Part shown: piece after piece, positions 18,487 to 27,104 of the stretch
Numbering within the stretch: the stretch's first letter is position 1
How the letters are laid out: each line of letters starts with the position of its first letter
Assembly (NCBI GenBank): GCA_964602715.1
Contig: CAZRSB010000001.1
Span: 28,182 to 92,181 of the forward strand
DNA from: Natronoplasma sp964602715
Lineage (GTDB): Archaea > Thermoplasmatota > Thermoplasmata > Halarchaeoplasmatales > Halarchaeoplasmataceae
Direction: 5' to 3'
DNA: 64,000 nt
The notes under the pieces: model-generated
Database searches by the model: none
The model's input: the letters and a program-made list of their open reading frames with translations, nothing else
What the model was told of the DNA's origin: nothing
Translations under genes and position numbers: made by a program

Positions 18487-19854
18487 TCACGGGCTGTGTT
18501 CTGAACATCTCCATAGCCCATGGGCCGCCTCTATAGCCCCTTTAGTAGTCTGATAAACTGGTATCTTTTTCTTTTCTATCTTTTCTATCATTTTGCGGGT
18601 AAATTCCCCTCCAGGCGCTACAACTAGAATAGATTTTCCTTTATCTTGCAATTTATCTAATTTTTCTACTATATCTTGACCTAATACTGGAGACTGAAAA
18701 AGAGATATTACCACTGCAATATCAACATCTCCATCGTCTAAAATAATTTCCAATGATTTCTTATATCTTTCTGAGGAAGCATCACCAATTATATCTACAG
18801 GATTATTCAAAGTAGCATGTCCTGGTATTATGCCATCTTGAACAGCTCTGTTGAATTCTTTTTTTGTTTTTTTAGAGAAAGTCGCTAATTCAAGACCTTT
18901 TTCGATCAATAGGTCAGTTGCCATAACACCTGCACCCCCTCCATTAGTCACTATCCCTAATTTTTTCCCTTCTGGTAATGGTTGAAAAGAAAGTGCTTTT
19001 GCTATATTGAACATTTCTTCTAGAGTTTTTATCCTGATAATGTCTGATTGTTTGAAAGCTCCTTCATATATGTTGTCATTTCCGGCCATGGAAGCTGTAT
19101 GAGAGGTAGCTGCAGACGAACCTTTATCAGTGCGACCTGATTTGATAGCTATTATTGGTTTTTCACAAGCTTTTGCAGCTCTGAAAAACTCTCTTCCATC
19201 CTTAACGCCTTCGATATAAATTATTATATAATCAGTGTTTTCATCTTCAGAAAGATGGTAAATTAGATCTGCTTCATCCACATGAGCTCTGTTCCCATAA
19301 CTTACGAATTTGCTTAGACCGATATCGGATTCTGCAAACCAATCTAGAGCAGCAGCTCCAAAAGCTCCACTTTGGGATAGGAATGCAATATCACCTGGTT
19401 CAGGACGTGCTTGTCTTTCAGGAGGGTTGAATATAGTATCAAATTTGTTTCTAGAGTTGAAAATACCCAAACAATTGGGGCCTAAAAGGTTCATATCATA
19501 TCTTTCAGCAATCTCTTTTGATTCTTCTTCAAGGTCTTCTCTACCGGCCTCACTAAACCCAGCACTCACCACAATAACATTTTTTACACCGGATTCTCCA
19601 CATTCTTTTAGGATGCCTGGAACCAATGATGCAGGGAGTGATAAGACACTAACATCGATCTCTTTATTGATCTCACTTACAGAATCATATACTTCATATC
19701 CCAAAACAGATTCTTCATTAGGATTGATTGGGAAGAGATCACCCTCAAATCCTCTATTCAAGGATTTCATTATGGCATGACCCACTTTACTTTTGTTATT
19801 CGAAGCACCTATGATGGCTACGTTTTGAGGGAAAAACATTTTTTCTAGATCCAC
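18487..19854 (-). CDS. acdA: ADP-forming acetate-CoA ligase, alpha subunit
   Basis: This protein of about 455 aa has the CoA-binding and succinyl-CoA ligase-like domains of ADP-forming acyl-CoA synthetase, which makes ATP from acetyl-CoA at the end of peptide or sugar fermentation. Landmarks are VAIIGASNN (CoA-binding start), LLGPNCLGI, FLSQSGAFG and SHTASMAG, whose His is the phosphohistidine candidate. It ends after the second CoA-ligase domain, so it is the separate alpha subunit. The ATP-grasp beta subunit must lie elsewhere. The TTG at 19869 is open, but family members start just before the FFPQNVAIIGAS region, so GTG 19854 is preferred. An 8-bp inverted repeat lies at 19893-19913. Confidence 0.87.
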   Translation of the reverse strand: MDLEKMFFPQNVAIIGASNNKSKVGHAIMKSLNRGFEGDLFPINPNEESVLGYEVYDSVSEINKEIDVSVLSLPASLVPGILKECGESGVKNVIVVSAGFSEAGREDLEEESKEIAERYDMNLLGPNCLGIFNSRNKFDTIFNPPERQARPEPGDIAFLSQSGAFGAAALDWFAESDIGLSKFVSYGNRAHVDEADLIYHLSEDENTDYIIIYIEGVKDGREFFRAAKACEKPIIAIKSGRTDKGSSAATSHTASMAGNDNIYEGAFKQSDIIRIKTLEEMFNIAKALSFQPLPEGKKLGIVTNGGGAGVMATDLLIEKGLELATFSKKTKKEFNRAVQDGIIPGHATLNNPVDIIGDASSERYKKSLEIILDDGDVDIAVVISLFQSPVLGQDIVEKLDKLQDKGKSILVVAPGGEFTRKMIEKIEKKKIPVYQTTKGAIEAAHGLWRCSEHSP

Positions 19855-19892
19855 AAGATCACATTTCAAGTTATGATATCAGGTATTTACCA

Positions 19893-19913
19893 TTTTCTAT
19901 CAATAATAGAAAA
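19893..19913. promoter_or_regulatory. Inverted repeat upstream of acdA
   Basis: TTTTCTAT, five bases, then ATAGAAAA form a perfect 8-bp inverted repeat. On the acdA strand it sits just upstream of a TATA-like GTAAATAC near 19886. It could be an activator site or chance pairing in A/T-rich DNA. Confidence 0.3.
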
Positions 19914-20018
19914 ATTAGGAGAGTTAAAAATAAAAACTAGAAAAATAATAAGTCTTTTTTTTCTTAAATCTTAGAAAAATATATATACTTTCTTTTGACT
20001 TAAAACATAGAGTCACTC

Positions 20019-20630
20019 ATGAATGAAAAAAACATAGAACTAGTGAAAAAAATAATGATGGAAATGAAACAAATAGAAAATCCTAACACTATACTTTTTG
20101 ATACCTCATTTACTCAGATAGCTAAAACAAACCTTCTTCTTCTTAAAGGTTTTTTAGATATGGAAGATAAAAAAGGATATTTTGTGGTGCTTGATAGACC
20201 TCATCAATACATGGCCTATCTTCTTCATATGCATGACATAAGCCAGGAAAATATATGGTACATCGATACGGTTACTCATATGTCTGGCGGAAGAAAGGTA
20301 GACAATGAAAATGTTGATTTCATAGAGGGAGCCTTTCATATTGAGCAATTGTTCGAGAAATTCGAAAAGAACCGATCAGACGATCATCAATTTGCTTCAC
20401 CCAATGACGTAGATTTTATACTTATTGATAATATTTCTTCGATGTTAAATTATAATAGTATGGAAAAAGTCGAAGAATTTGTGGAATCATTTAGAAGCCT
20501 GGTAAAAAATTATGAAAACTTAACAGGTTGTCTTGTGATAGATTCTGATTCACATCCAGAACTAGATAAAGTTATCCAAAAACATGTTAACCCTGTAATT
20601 GATGTTAAAAAATTTAAGGAGGAACTATAA
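20019..20630 (+). CDS. Degenerate RecA/KaiC-like protein (DUF835-like), no P-loop
   Basis: This 203-aa protein follows the secondary-structure order of single-domain KaiC-like and DUF835 proteins. A strand leads into FDTSFTQIAKTN where a Walker A loop would be, then VVLDRPHQYM, WYIDTV, and a Walker B-like strand FILIDNISSML near residue 135. The P-loop GKT is absent, so it probably does not hydrolyse ATP in the usual way. The stop lies 2 nt before the KaiC-like gene, preceded by AGGAGG, so the pair is cotranslated. It may act as a partner or regulator of that ATPase, possibly in taxis or transcription signalling. The start has a TATA-like ATATATATAC at about 19979-19988 and no clear ribosome site. 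Confidence 0.6.
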   Translation: MNEKNIELVKKIMMEMKQIENPNTILFDTSFTQIAKTNLLLLKGFLDMEDKKGYFVVLDRPHQYMAYLLHMHDISQENIWYIDTVTHMSGGRKVDNENVDFIEGAFHIEQLFEKFEKNRSDDHQFASPNDVDFILIDNISSMLNYNSMEKVEEFVESFRSLVKNYENLTGCLVIDSDSHPELDKVIQKHVNPVIDVKKFKEEL

Positions 20631-20632
20631 AT

Positions 20633-21313
20633 ATGGCAGAGTTTGAAAGAATACCGACGGGAATAAAAGGTTTAGATGAATTGGTTGAAGGAGGATTCCC
20701 CTTTCCTTCTGTTTCATTAGTAGCAGGAGGTGCTGGTACTGGTAAAACTACATTTGCCATGAGTTTTCTCATGGAAGGTGCCAAGAAAGGAGAACAAGGA
20801 TTGTTTTTCACAACTCTTTCAGAACCCACCCAATGGATGTTACGTTATGCTAGTCAATTTGATTTTATAGATAGAGACTATTTTGGAAATGAAATAAAAT
20901 ACAAAGACATAGGTTTACTTCTCCAGAAAGAAGGAAGAGAAGAACTGTTAGACTTTATCGATGATAAGATAGCAGAGATAATGCCTCAAAGAATAGTGAT
21001 CGATCCAATAACAGTTGTGGGTACCTTCTTTGAAGATGAATATAGGTCATTTCTTTTTGAACTCACGAATCTGTTGAAAAACTGGCAAGCAGTTTCTGTC
21101 CTAACAGGGGAAGTGGCCCCAAACGAACCTTATCCACAAGAAGTTACTTACGCAGTCGACAGTGTGATACTGTTGAGTATGTTGGAAGAAGAGGGATCGC
21201 GGAGAAAATATCTTGAAGTACTCAAGATGAGAGGAACTGATCATACCACTGGTAGGCAACCGATAAGCATTACTTCGGAAGACGGAATAGTGGTTCTAAA
21301 ATCGAGGTTCTAA
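20633..21313 (+). CDS. KaiC-family RecA-like ATPase, single domain
   Basis: This 226-aa ATPase has the KaiC opening (IPTGIKGLDELVEGGFP), Walker A GGAGTGKTT at 32-40, a catalytic Glu-containing TLSEP near 61-65 and Walker B IVIDP near 121-125. Only one domain is present, unlike circadian KaiC with two. Archaeal single-domain members are signalling or regulatory ATPases of mostly unknown output. It follows the degenerate paralogue-like gene by 2 nt. The thermosome gene downstream has its own promoter. Confidence 0.82.
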   Translation: MAEFERIPTGIKGLDELVEGGFPFPSVSLVAGGAGTGKTTFAMSFLMEGAKKGEQGLFFTTLSEPTQWMLRYASQFDFIDRDYFGNEIKYKDIGLLLQKEGREELLDFIDDKIAEIMPQRIVIDPITVVGTFFEDEYRSFLFELTNLLKNWQAVSVLTGEVAPNEPYPQEVTYAVDSVILLSMLEEEGSRRKYLEVLKMRGTDHTTGRQPISITSEDGIVVLKSRF

Positions 21314-21418
21314 ACCAAATAGCAATTTTAAATTTTTTTCTATTTTTATCATACAATGACTCTCTTAGCTTGGAATAGACTTGATTAGATCGCTACATAT
21401 CCAACAATGAAGAGAAAT

Positions 21419-21428
21419 GTTTATATAG
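21419..21428 (+). promoter_or_regulatory. TATA box of the thermosome gene
   Basis: TTTATATAG lies about 40 nt upstream of ATG 21466. A GAGGT ribosome site at 21454-21458 follows in the predicted short leader. Confidence 0.5.
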
Positions 21429-21465
21429 AACCTCATTTTAGTCAAACGATGAAGAGGTATAAATC

Positions 21466-23133
21466 ATGATGTCAGGCCAACAACCAATATTCGTAATGAA
21501 AGAAGATACGGAACGAGAAAGAGGAAAAGACGCTCAGAAAAATAACATACAAGCTGCTAAAGCTATTGCAGATGCAGTGAGGACAACATTAGGTCCAAAA
21601 GGGATGGACAAGATGCTTGTTGATAATCTAGGAGATGTCGTTATCACAAATGACGGCGTATCCATACTCAATGAAATAGATATTGAACATCCGGCAGCTA
21701 AAATGCTTGTGGAAGTTGCAGATACCCAGGAAGAAGAGTGTGGCGATGGAACAACATCAGCAGTGGTCATAGCCGGAGAACTACTAAAAACAGCGGAAGA
21801 AAGAATAGATCAACTTCATCCATCTATAATAGCTAATGGATACAGATTAGCTTCCCAAGAAGCTAGTGAAATTTTGGATGATTTGAAACAAGAGATCGAT
21901 ATAGAGGATGAAAAGAAATTAAAGAGTATCGCTTCAACAGCGATGACAGGGAAAAATGTTGAGATAAACAAAGAACAGCTAGCTGATATAACGGTAGATG
22001 CAGTTACACATATCGCTGAGAAAACAGATGATGGTTATGTCGCCGATATAGATCACATCAAGATCGAGAAAAAAGCAGGAGCAAGTGTAGATAACACGGA
22101 ATTGATCGATGGAATGATATTAGACAAAGAAAGACTCCACGATAACATGCCAAAAGACACAAAAGATGCAAAAATAGCACTGCTCAACACCGCTTTAGAA
22201 GTCAAAGAAACAGAGATCGACGCATCCATAGAAATAACTGATCCAAATCAACTAGAAAAGTTTGTCAGTAAAGAAGAAGAAAGTCTCAAAGAGATGGTAG
22301 ATATCATAAAGGATTCAGGAGCTAATGTGTTACTATGTCAAAAAGGTATAGACGACCTAGCGCAACATTATCTAGCTAGGGAAGGTATTTTTGCTATCAG
22401 GAGAGTCAAGAAATCAGACATGAAGAAACTGTCTAGGGCTACTGGGGCAAACATAGTTAGTAATCTAAAAGACCTATCAACAGAAGATCTTGGAGAAGCA
22501 AAAAGAGTCCATGAAAGGATTATTTCTGGATCCAACATGACATTTGTAGAGGGTACTAGAGAAGCTAAAGCAGTGTCTCTGCTGCTCAGAGGAGGTACCG
22601 AACACGTAGTTGATGAACTGGAAAGAGCCGTTGAAGACGCTATAAAAGTTGTAGGTGTTGCTATTGAAGATGGAGCTATATTACCTGGCGGAGGAGCTAC
22701 AGAGATTGAATTAGCCAATCGATTGGCAGAGAAAGCAGGAAGTATCGAAGGTAGAGAACAAATAGCCTTTGAAGAATTCGCAAATGCATTGGAAATAATT
22801 CCAAGGACTATAAGTGAAAATGGCGGTCTAGACGGTATAGATGTTCTGATGAATCTCAATACAGCACATGAAAAAGAGGGTAAATTAACTCATGGAGTAA
22901 ACGTTGAAGATGGTGAAGAACCAGAGGACATGTTGAAAAAAGGAATCATAGAGCCTTACAGAGTGAAAGAACAAGCGATCAAGTCTGCCACAGAAGCAGC
23001 TAACATGATCCTGAGGATCGATGACGTCATAGCCTCTAAAGGTGGAGGCGGTGACGAAGGCGCCGGTGGACCACCAGGCGGTGCAGGTGGAATGCCCGGT
23101 GGAATGGGCGGCGGAATGCCTCCAGGAATGTAA
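21466..23133 (+). CDS. thsA: Thermosome subunit (group II chaperonin)
   Basis: This 555-aa chaperonin subunit folds proteins in a double-ring complex with a built-in lid. ATP-site motifs include LGPKGMDKML, TNDGVSIL and GDGTTSAVV near residue 92, and the C-terminal equatorial domain has GGGATEIEL. The C-terminus is a Gly/Pro/Met-rich tail typical of archaeal thermosomes. Only one subunit gene is in the window. GAGGT precedes ATG 21466 by 7 nt. A U-rich run after the stop (CTTGTTTTT near 23150) could terminate transcription. Confidence 0.96.
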   Translation: MMSGQQPIFVMKEDTERERGKDAQKNNIQAAKAIADAVRTTLGPKGMDKMLVDNLGDVVITNDGVSILNEIDIEHPAAKMLVEVADTQEEECGDGTTSAVVIAGELLKTAEERIDQLHPSIIANGYRLASQEASEILDDLKQEIDIEDEKKLKSIASTAMTGKNVEINKEQLADITVDAVTHIAEKTDDGYVADIDHIKIEKKAGASVDNTELIDGMILDKERLHDNMPKDTKDAKIALLNTALEVKETEIDASIEITDPNQLEKFVSKEEESLKEMVDIIKDSGANVLLCQKGIDDLAQHYLAREGIFAIRRVKKSDMKKLSRATGANIVSNLKDLSTEDLGEAKRVHERIISGSNMTFVEGTREAKAVSLLLRGGTEHVVDELERAVEDAIKVVGVAIEDGAILPGGGATEIELANRLAEKAGSIEGREQIAFEEFANALEIIPRTISENGGLDGIDVLMNLNTAHEKEGKLTHGVNVEDGEEPEDMLKKGIIEPYRVKEQAIKSATEAANMILRIDDVIASKGGGGDEGAGGPPGGAGGMPGGMGGGMPPGM

Positions 23134-23365
23134 AAAAGGATTCTTGTTTTTAAAAACCCTTCTCCTCTTTCCTTATTATTTTATTTGGTTTATTTGGTTT
23201 GATCTAAACAATATTACCATTAAAATCAAAAGAGATCCTCTTCTAGAACATAACTTTGAAAAAACTGATCGATCTACCACTTATTTGTGAACTAGGAATG
23301 GGTTAGATCAAAAATAAATTATTGTTTAATAAATGAAGATAGGTGTCGATTCTCAATAATTCTTC

Positions 23366-23608
23366 TTATCTTTCAACCTCTCCTTCCATTTGCTTCTGGG
23401 CTTCCATCACTTCCTCCCATGCCTCTAAACTTTTCCTAGCTTCTTCCTCTTCTAGTCTTTCAATTGCATATCCAGCATGAACGATAACGTAATCTTCTTC
23501 CTCAACATCTACAAGTGAGATATTTGCAGTCCGAATCACTCCGCCAAAGTCTATCTCGGCTTCGTCGCCGTTTATGTTTTTTACCATACCGGGAACAGCT
23601 AAACACAT
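23366..23608 (-). CDS. hypC: Hydrogenase maturation factor HypC/HupF
   Basis: This 80-aa protein starts with MCLAVPG, whose Cys2 is the essential iron-binding residue of HypC. Together with HypD it carries the Fe(CN)2CO unit to NiFe hydrogenase large subunits. The OB-fold segment AEIDFGGVIRTANISLV and the YVIVHAGYAIERL stretch fit the family. The C-terminal Glu-rich helix is slightly longer than usual. No hydrogenase or other hyp gene is in the window, but its presence implies a NiFe hydrogenase in the genome. The promoter is shared back to back with the DUF362 gene. Confidence 0.9.
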   Translation of the reverse strand: MCLAVPGMVKNINGDEAEIDFGGVIRTANISLVDVEEEDYVIVHAGYAIERLEEEEARKSLEAWEEVMEAQKQMEGEVER

Positions 23609-23624
23609 TGCATTATTAACCTAC

Positions 23625-23642
23625 AAATACTTATAATATAAA
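23625..23642. promoter_or_regulatory. Overlapping divergent TATA elements, hypC / DUF362 gene
   Basis: The stretch around CTTATAATATAA can serve as a TATA box in both directions. It lies about 20-30 nt from hypC ATG 23608 on one side and from ATG 23658 on the other, in a gap of only 49 nt. Confidence 0.4.
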
Positions 23643-23657
23643 CATTGTGGAGAGTAT

Positions 23658-24734
23658 ATGGATGTCTTCATTGATAGATGTGAAGATTATAACGAAGCTG
23701 AGAAAGTGATCCAAAGAGCTTTTGAAGCTTTGGGGGGAGTGGACCGATTCGTGAAAAATGGGGAAAAAATACTTCTTAATCCTAATCTTCTTAAAGGTGA
23801 GTCACCTGACAAAGCTGTAACTACTCATCCTGAATTCATTAGGGCGATCATCAATATTCTCGAAAAAAAAGATATAGATATAATAGTAGGAGACAGTCCA
23901 GCGGGGAAAATGACTGAGAAAAAATTAAAAAAAATATACAGTAAATGTGGGTGGTTAGATATCGAATATGATACTACAGCTAACTTGAACTTCGACTTGA
24001 AGATGGTAAACAAAAAATTGAGTGGTGGTATAGTTAAGAAAAATTTCAAAATTATGAAGATCGTTGAAGAGGTAGATGGTATTATTAACATACCTAAACT
24101 GAAAACACATTCCTTAACTGTTTTTACAGGGGCTGTCAAAAATCAATTTGGTTTGATACATGGATTGAATAAATCAGCTTATCATGGAAAATTCAAAACA
24201 CTGAATAAATTTTCAAAGATGTTATTGGATCTCAATGACTTGGTTGAAAGTAGACTTTCAATAATGGATGGGATTTTGGCAATGGAAGGAGATGGCCCAT
24301 CAGGTGGTTCTCCGATTAAACTTGATTCAGTTTTAGCCTCACCTGATCCTGTGGCCTGTGATTGGGCCGCATGTAAACTTGCAGGAATACCTCCTCAAAA
24401 GATATCAACATTAACGGAATCTGATTTAGATCAAGAGGATATAAATTATATTAATCGAAATCCATCATCTTTTGACAAAAATATAGAATATCCTTCAGGT
24501 GGAAAAACTCCTGGATGGGTCCCAAGTATATTAGCAGATATTTTTGCAAATTTTTATCTAGATCGACCTCACCTTTTGAAGGATAAATGTGACACATGTT
24601 GGGTCTGTCAAGAGGTATGTCCAGAAGATGCAATAAAAAAGCAAAATTACGGACCAAAGATAAGCTGGTGGAAATGTATCCGATGTTATTGCTGCACTGA
24701 AGCATGCCCTGAGGATGCCTTAAATGTAGAGTGA
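23658..24734 (+). CDS. DUF362 protein with two [4Fe-4S] ferredoxin motifs
   Basis: This 358-aa protein has an N-terminal DUF362 domain (KILLNPNLL, VGDSPAG, IINIPKLKTH and GAVKNQFG). The C-terminus has two ferredoxin clusters, CDTCWVCQEVC-P and CIRCYCCTEAC-P, at about residues 313-353. Such proteins are iron-sulfur redox proteins of unsettled function, often in anaerobes. GGAG precedes ATG 23658. Its divergent pairing with hypC suggests shared expression in anaerobic metabolism, which is inference. Confidence 0.82.
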   Translation: MDVFIDRCEDYNEAEKVIQRAFEALGGVDRFVKNGEKILLNPNLLKGESPDKAVTTHPEFIRAIINILEKKDIDIIVGDSPAGKMTEKKLKKIYSKCGWLDIEYDTTANLNFDLKMVNKKLSGGIVKKNFKIMKIVEEVDGIINIPKLKTHSLTVFTGAVKNQFGLIHGLNKSAYHGKFKTLNKFSKMLLDLNDLVESRLSIMDGILAMEGDGPSGGSPIKLDSVLASPDPVACDWAACKLAGIPPQKISTLTESDLDQEDINYINRNPSSFDKNIEYPSGGKTPGWVPSILADIFANFYLDRPHLLKDKCDTCWVCQEVCPEDAIKKQNYGPKISWWKCIRCYCCTEACPEDALNVE

Positions 24735-24771
24735 AAAAATTTAAATATTTTTTTTAAAATCTCCCATACAT

Positions 24772-25356
24772 ATGGACAGAACCAGGACTATCAAGGAAAC
24801 ACTTCCGGTGCTTTTGTTGGTAGTTCTAGGAGGTGCATTAGCTGGTTCCGTTCTAGCTGGTATGGAAGAAATGCTTGATCTGATACCGGGATTGATCGTT
24901 ATAGTTCCTGCTATCATAGATATGAGAGGTAATATTTCCACAGCTTTAGGTTCAAGACTGGGATCTGCCTTCCATCTCGGACTTCTTCACCAAGGATTAA
25001 GGTCAGATGCTGGTAAAGAAAATATAAAAGGATCTCTGGCATTGAGCTTCTTTACTTCGGTTCTTTTTCCGATCTTTCTCTGGTTGATCAGTTTGTTCCT
25101 TCCATTTAGTATAGGACCGTGGCAGCTATTAACAATATTTATGATCTCAATATTTACAGGTGTTACCGCAGCTATCATACTAATAACTATTACTTTTCTC
25201 ATAGTTGCTAGTTCAATCAAATTTAATATAGACCCTGATAATGTTAGTGGGCCTGTTTTAACCACTGCTGGAGATGTTTTTACTCTCCTGGTGATGTTCG
25301 GCTATGCTCACTTGTTTTATTATCTCTTTGCTGATATTTTGGGGGTGATCGGATGA
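24772..25356 (+). CDS. MgtE/SLC41-type cation transporter membrane half, first
   Basis: This 194-aa integral membrane protein has about five hydrophobic segments and matches the MgtE membrane domain. It has PAIIDMRGNISTALGSRLGSA after the second segment and DPDNVSGPVLTT-GD near the C-terminus, where MgtE binds ions. The cytoplasmic N- and CBS-domains of bacterial MgtE are absent. The ATGA overlap with the second half at 25353-25356 indicates a two-polypeptide transporter for Mg2+ or a related divalent cation. A TATA-like ATTTAAATATT near 24743 predicts an almost leaderless start. Confidence 0.82.
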   Translation: MDRTRTIKETLPVLLLVVLGGALAGSVLAGMEEMLDLIPGLIVIVPAIIDMRGNISTALGSRLGSAFHLGLLHQGLRSDAGKENIKGSLALSFFTSVLFPIFLWLISLFLPFSIGPWQLLTIFMISIFTGVTAAIILITITFLIVASSIKFNIDPDNVSGPVLTTAGDVFTLLVMFGYAHLFYYLFADILGVIG

Positions 25357-25907
25357 GTTATGAATGGGAGGATATATTCAAAGAAAGCGCAGGAATTCTT
25401 GCTCTGATGGGATTTATAGGTGTGGCTGGAGGGTTTGTTCTAGAATCTATCGAAGATCAATTATTAGACGCGGTGATATTACTTTTTTTGATTCCCATAT
25501 TAAACGACGTCGGTGGGAACCTTGGAGCTGTTTTGGGAGCTAGGGTCTCCTCTGCGCTACACACTGGTAGGATCACTCCCTCTTTTGCAGACGAAGAGTT
25601 AAAAGAAAACATTTGGCTTATGATGGGTCTCGGATTTCTAGTCTTTTTTCTTTTTGGATCAGCAATGTTCACAGTGGGTTTTTTTATTCCCCTAGGATTG
25701 GAAGCTTCTGAAATATTTACGATAGTGATAGGCGCAGGATTTATAACTATCTTTTTGATTACAATAATAACTACAGTGGTGGCGTTGTGGGCATTCAAAA
25801 AGGGTTTAGATCCTGATAATATTGTGATACCTGTAGAGACTACTCTCTGTGATTTTATAGGAGTAGTGACCCTTGCCTTGATGGTTTGGTTGGTGATAAT
25901 AAGATGA
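25353..25907 (+). CDS. MgtE/SLC41-type cation transporter membrane half, second
   Basis: This 184-aa membrane protein is homologous to the preceding gene. PILNDVGGNLGAVLGARVSSA replaces the first half's PAIIDMRGN segment, and LDPDNIVIPVETTLCDF replaces its DPDNVSGP segment. The two halves are divergent copies that should form a heterodimer like the internally duplicated eukaryotic SLC41 proteins. Its stop overlaps the start of the PhoU/TrkA gene as ATGA. Substrate specificity (Mg2+ versus other cations) is inferred from the family. Confidence 0.82.
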   Translation: MSYEWEDIFKESAGILALMGFIGVAGGFVLESIEDQLLDAVILLFLIPILNDVGGNLGAVLGARVSSALHTGRITPSFADEELKENIWLMMGLGFLVFFLFGSAMFTVGFFIPLGLEASEIFTIVIGAGFITIFLITIITTVVALWAFKKGLDPDNIVIPVETTLCDFIGVVTLALMVWLVIIR

Positions 25908-26548
25908 ATAAAAAATCAAAAGAAGAAGAATTAATTGAGGACCATGCTGAGCTTTCATACCAAGATAAATCAGTAAGAGAATTACTAACTATAATGAAAG
26001 ATAACTCTGAACTGATAGCCGATCTAGCATATGCGGCTATTGTTTTCGAAAATGAAGAACTCGCTGAAGAAGTACATCATCTAGAATCAGAGATGGATAA
26101 GATGATGTATCATATCCGATTGAAAACAATGTTGGGGGCTAGGACAAGAGATGATGCTGAAAAATTGACAGGTCTCTTACAATTAGCTTCCGCAGCAGAG
26201 CAGATATCCGACGCTGCAGAAGACATGGTCACTCTTTTACAAGAGGATGTCGAACTGAAACCTCTGCTACCACACCTTTTGAGAAAGGCAGATGAAAAGG
26301 TATTTACTTTAAGAGTCGAAAACGGGTCAGACCTGGTAGGCAAAAAATTAGGAAAATTGAGACTTGAATCAGTTACAGGAGTTAGAGTTCTTGCCATACG
26401 ACACAATCGAAGATGGATAAAAGGTCCAGATGGTGAAACACCTTTAAAAGCCGATGATTTATTGATAGTGAGAGCTCATGAAAAAGGATATGAAAAGCTA
26501 TGGCCAGTAGCCCATAATGAGAAAAGTTGGGAGGAGATGGTAGAATGA
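25904..26548 (+). CDS. PhoU-like plus TrkA_C (RCK C-terminal) regulator, first
   Basis: This 214-aa cytoplasmic protein has an N-terminal PhoU-like helical region (about 20-115, LIADLAYAAIVFENEELAEEVHHLE). A C-terminal TrkA_C domain (about 135-205) has NGSDLVGKKLGKLRL and VLAIRHNRRWIKGP, usually a ligand-gating module of cation transporters. The start is ATG 25904, overlapping the MgtE stop, with GGTGAT upstream. It probably supplies the regulatory domains that bacterial MgtE carries in cis. Confidence 0.82.
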   Translation: MNKKSKEEELIEDHAELSYQDKSVRELLTIMKDNSELIADLAYAAIVFENEELAEEVHHLESEMDKMMYHIRLKTMLGARTRDDAEKLTGLLQLASAAEQISDAAEDMVTLLQEDVELKPLLPHLLRKADEKVFTLRVENGSDLVGKKLGKLRLESVTGVRVLAIRHNRRWIKGPDGETPLKADDLLIVRAHEKGYEKLWPVAHNEKSWEEMVE

Positions 26549-27102
26549 AAGAAATAGAGGAAAAATTACTTGAAATGAAGGATACCTCAGAATTGATGCT
26601 TGACCTAGCTTATTCATCATTACTCTATCATAATAGGGATATAGCTGAGGAGGTTTTTAATTTAGAGCAGAAAGTAGATGAACTGCAAGATTCAATAATG
26701 TTGCAAATCCTTGAAAATGGTGATATAGAGTCTAATCAAAGTTTGATCTTTTTGAGGATGTCTGACTCTATCGAAAGATTCGCTGATGCTGCATTAGATA
26801 TAGCGGATATCGTTTTAAGAGACATAGAATTACATCCTGTTGTTAAAAAAAGCTTGGAGGAATCTGATGAATTCATGGTTAGAAAGACGATTCAAGAAAA
26901 CTCATTTTTAGATGGAAAAACATTAGAAGATTCTCAGATGGCAACAAATATAGGGATGAAAGTAATAGCTATACGAAGGGGGCCAAAATGGGCTTATGGC
27001 CCTGGAAAAAAAGTAAAATTGAAAGCAGGTGATGTACTATTCGCAAGAGGACCACTAGACAGCAAAGGCTCACTAGAAGAATGGGTCACTAGCGAACAAT
27101 GA
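26545..27102 (+). CDS. PhoU-like plus TrkA_C (RCK C-terminal) regulator, second
   Basis: This 185-aa paralogue of the preceding gene has the same order, PhoU-like helices (SELMLDLAYSSLLYHNRDIAEEV) then TrkA_C (NSFLDGKTLEDSQ and VIAIRRGPKWAYGP). ATG 26545 overlaps the previous stop and follows GGAGGAGATGG, so it is strongly coupled. Two divergent transporter halves followed by two divergent regulators suggests a fixed 1:1:1:1 assembly. The stop is 2 nt before a 51-bp tandem repeat. Confidence 0.82.
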   Translation: MKEIEEKLLEMKDTSELMLDLAYSSLLYHNRDIAEEVFNLEQKVDELQDSIMLQILENGDIESNQSLIFLRMSDSIERFADAALDIADIVLRDIELHPVVKKSLEESDEFMVRKTIQENSFLDGKTLEDSQMATNIGMKVIAIRRGPKWAYGPGKKVKLKAGDVLFARGPLDSKGSLEEWVTSEQ

Positions 27103-27104
27103 AT

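Noticed and set aside
23134..23365. Gene between thermosome and hypC
   Set aside because: Frames here are short or are extensions out of the thermosome in another phase; the stretch is A/T-rich with T runs and looks like terminator and spacer.
24772..25907. Frameshifted single MgtE gene
   Set aside because: Each half has its own start, an ATGA junction and the complete set of motifs, so they are two real genes.
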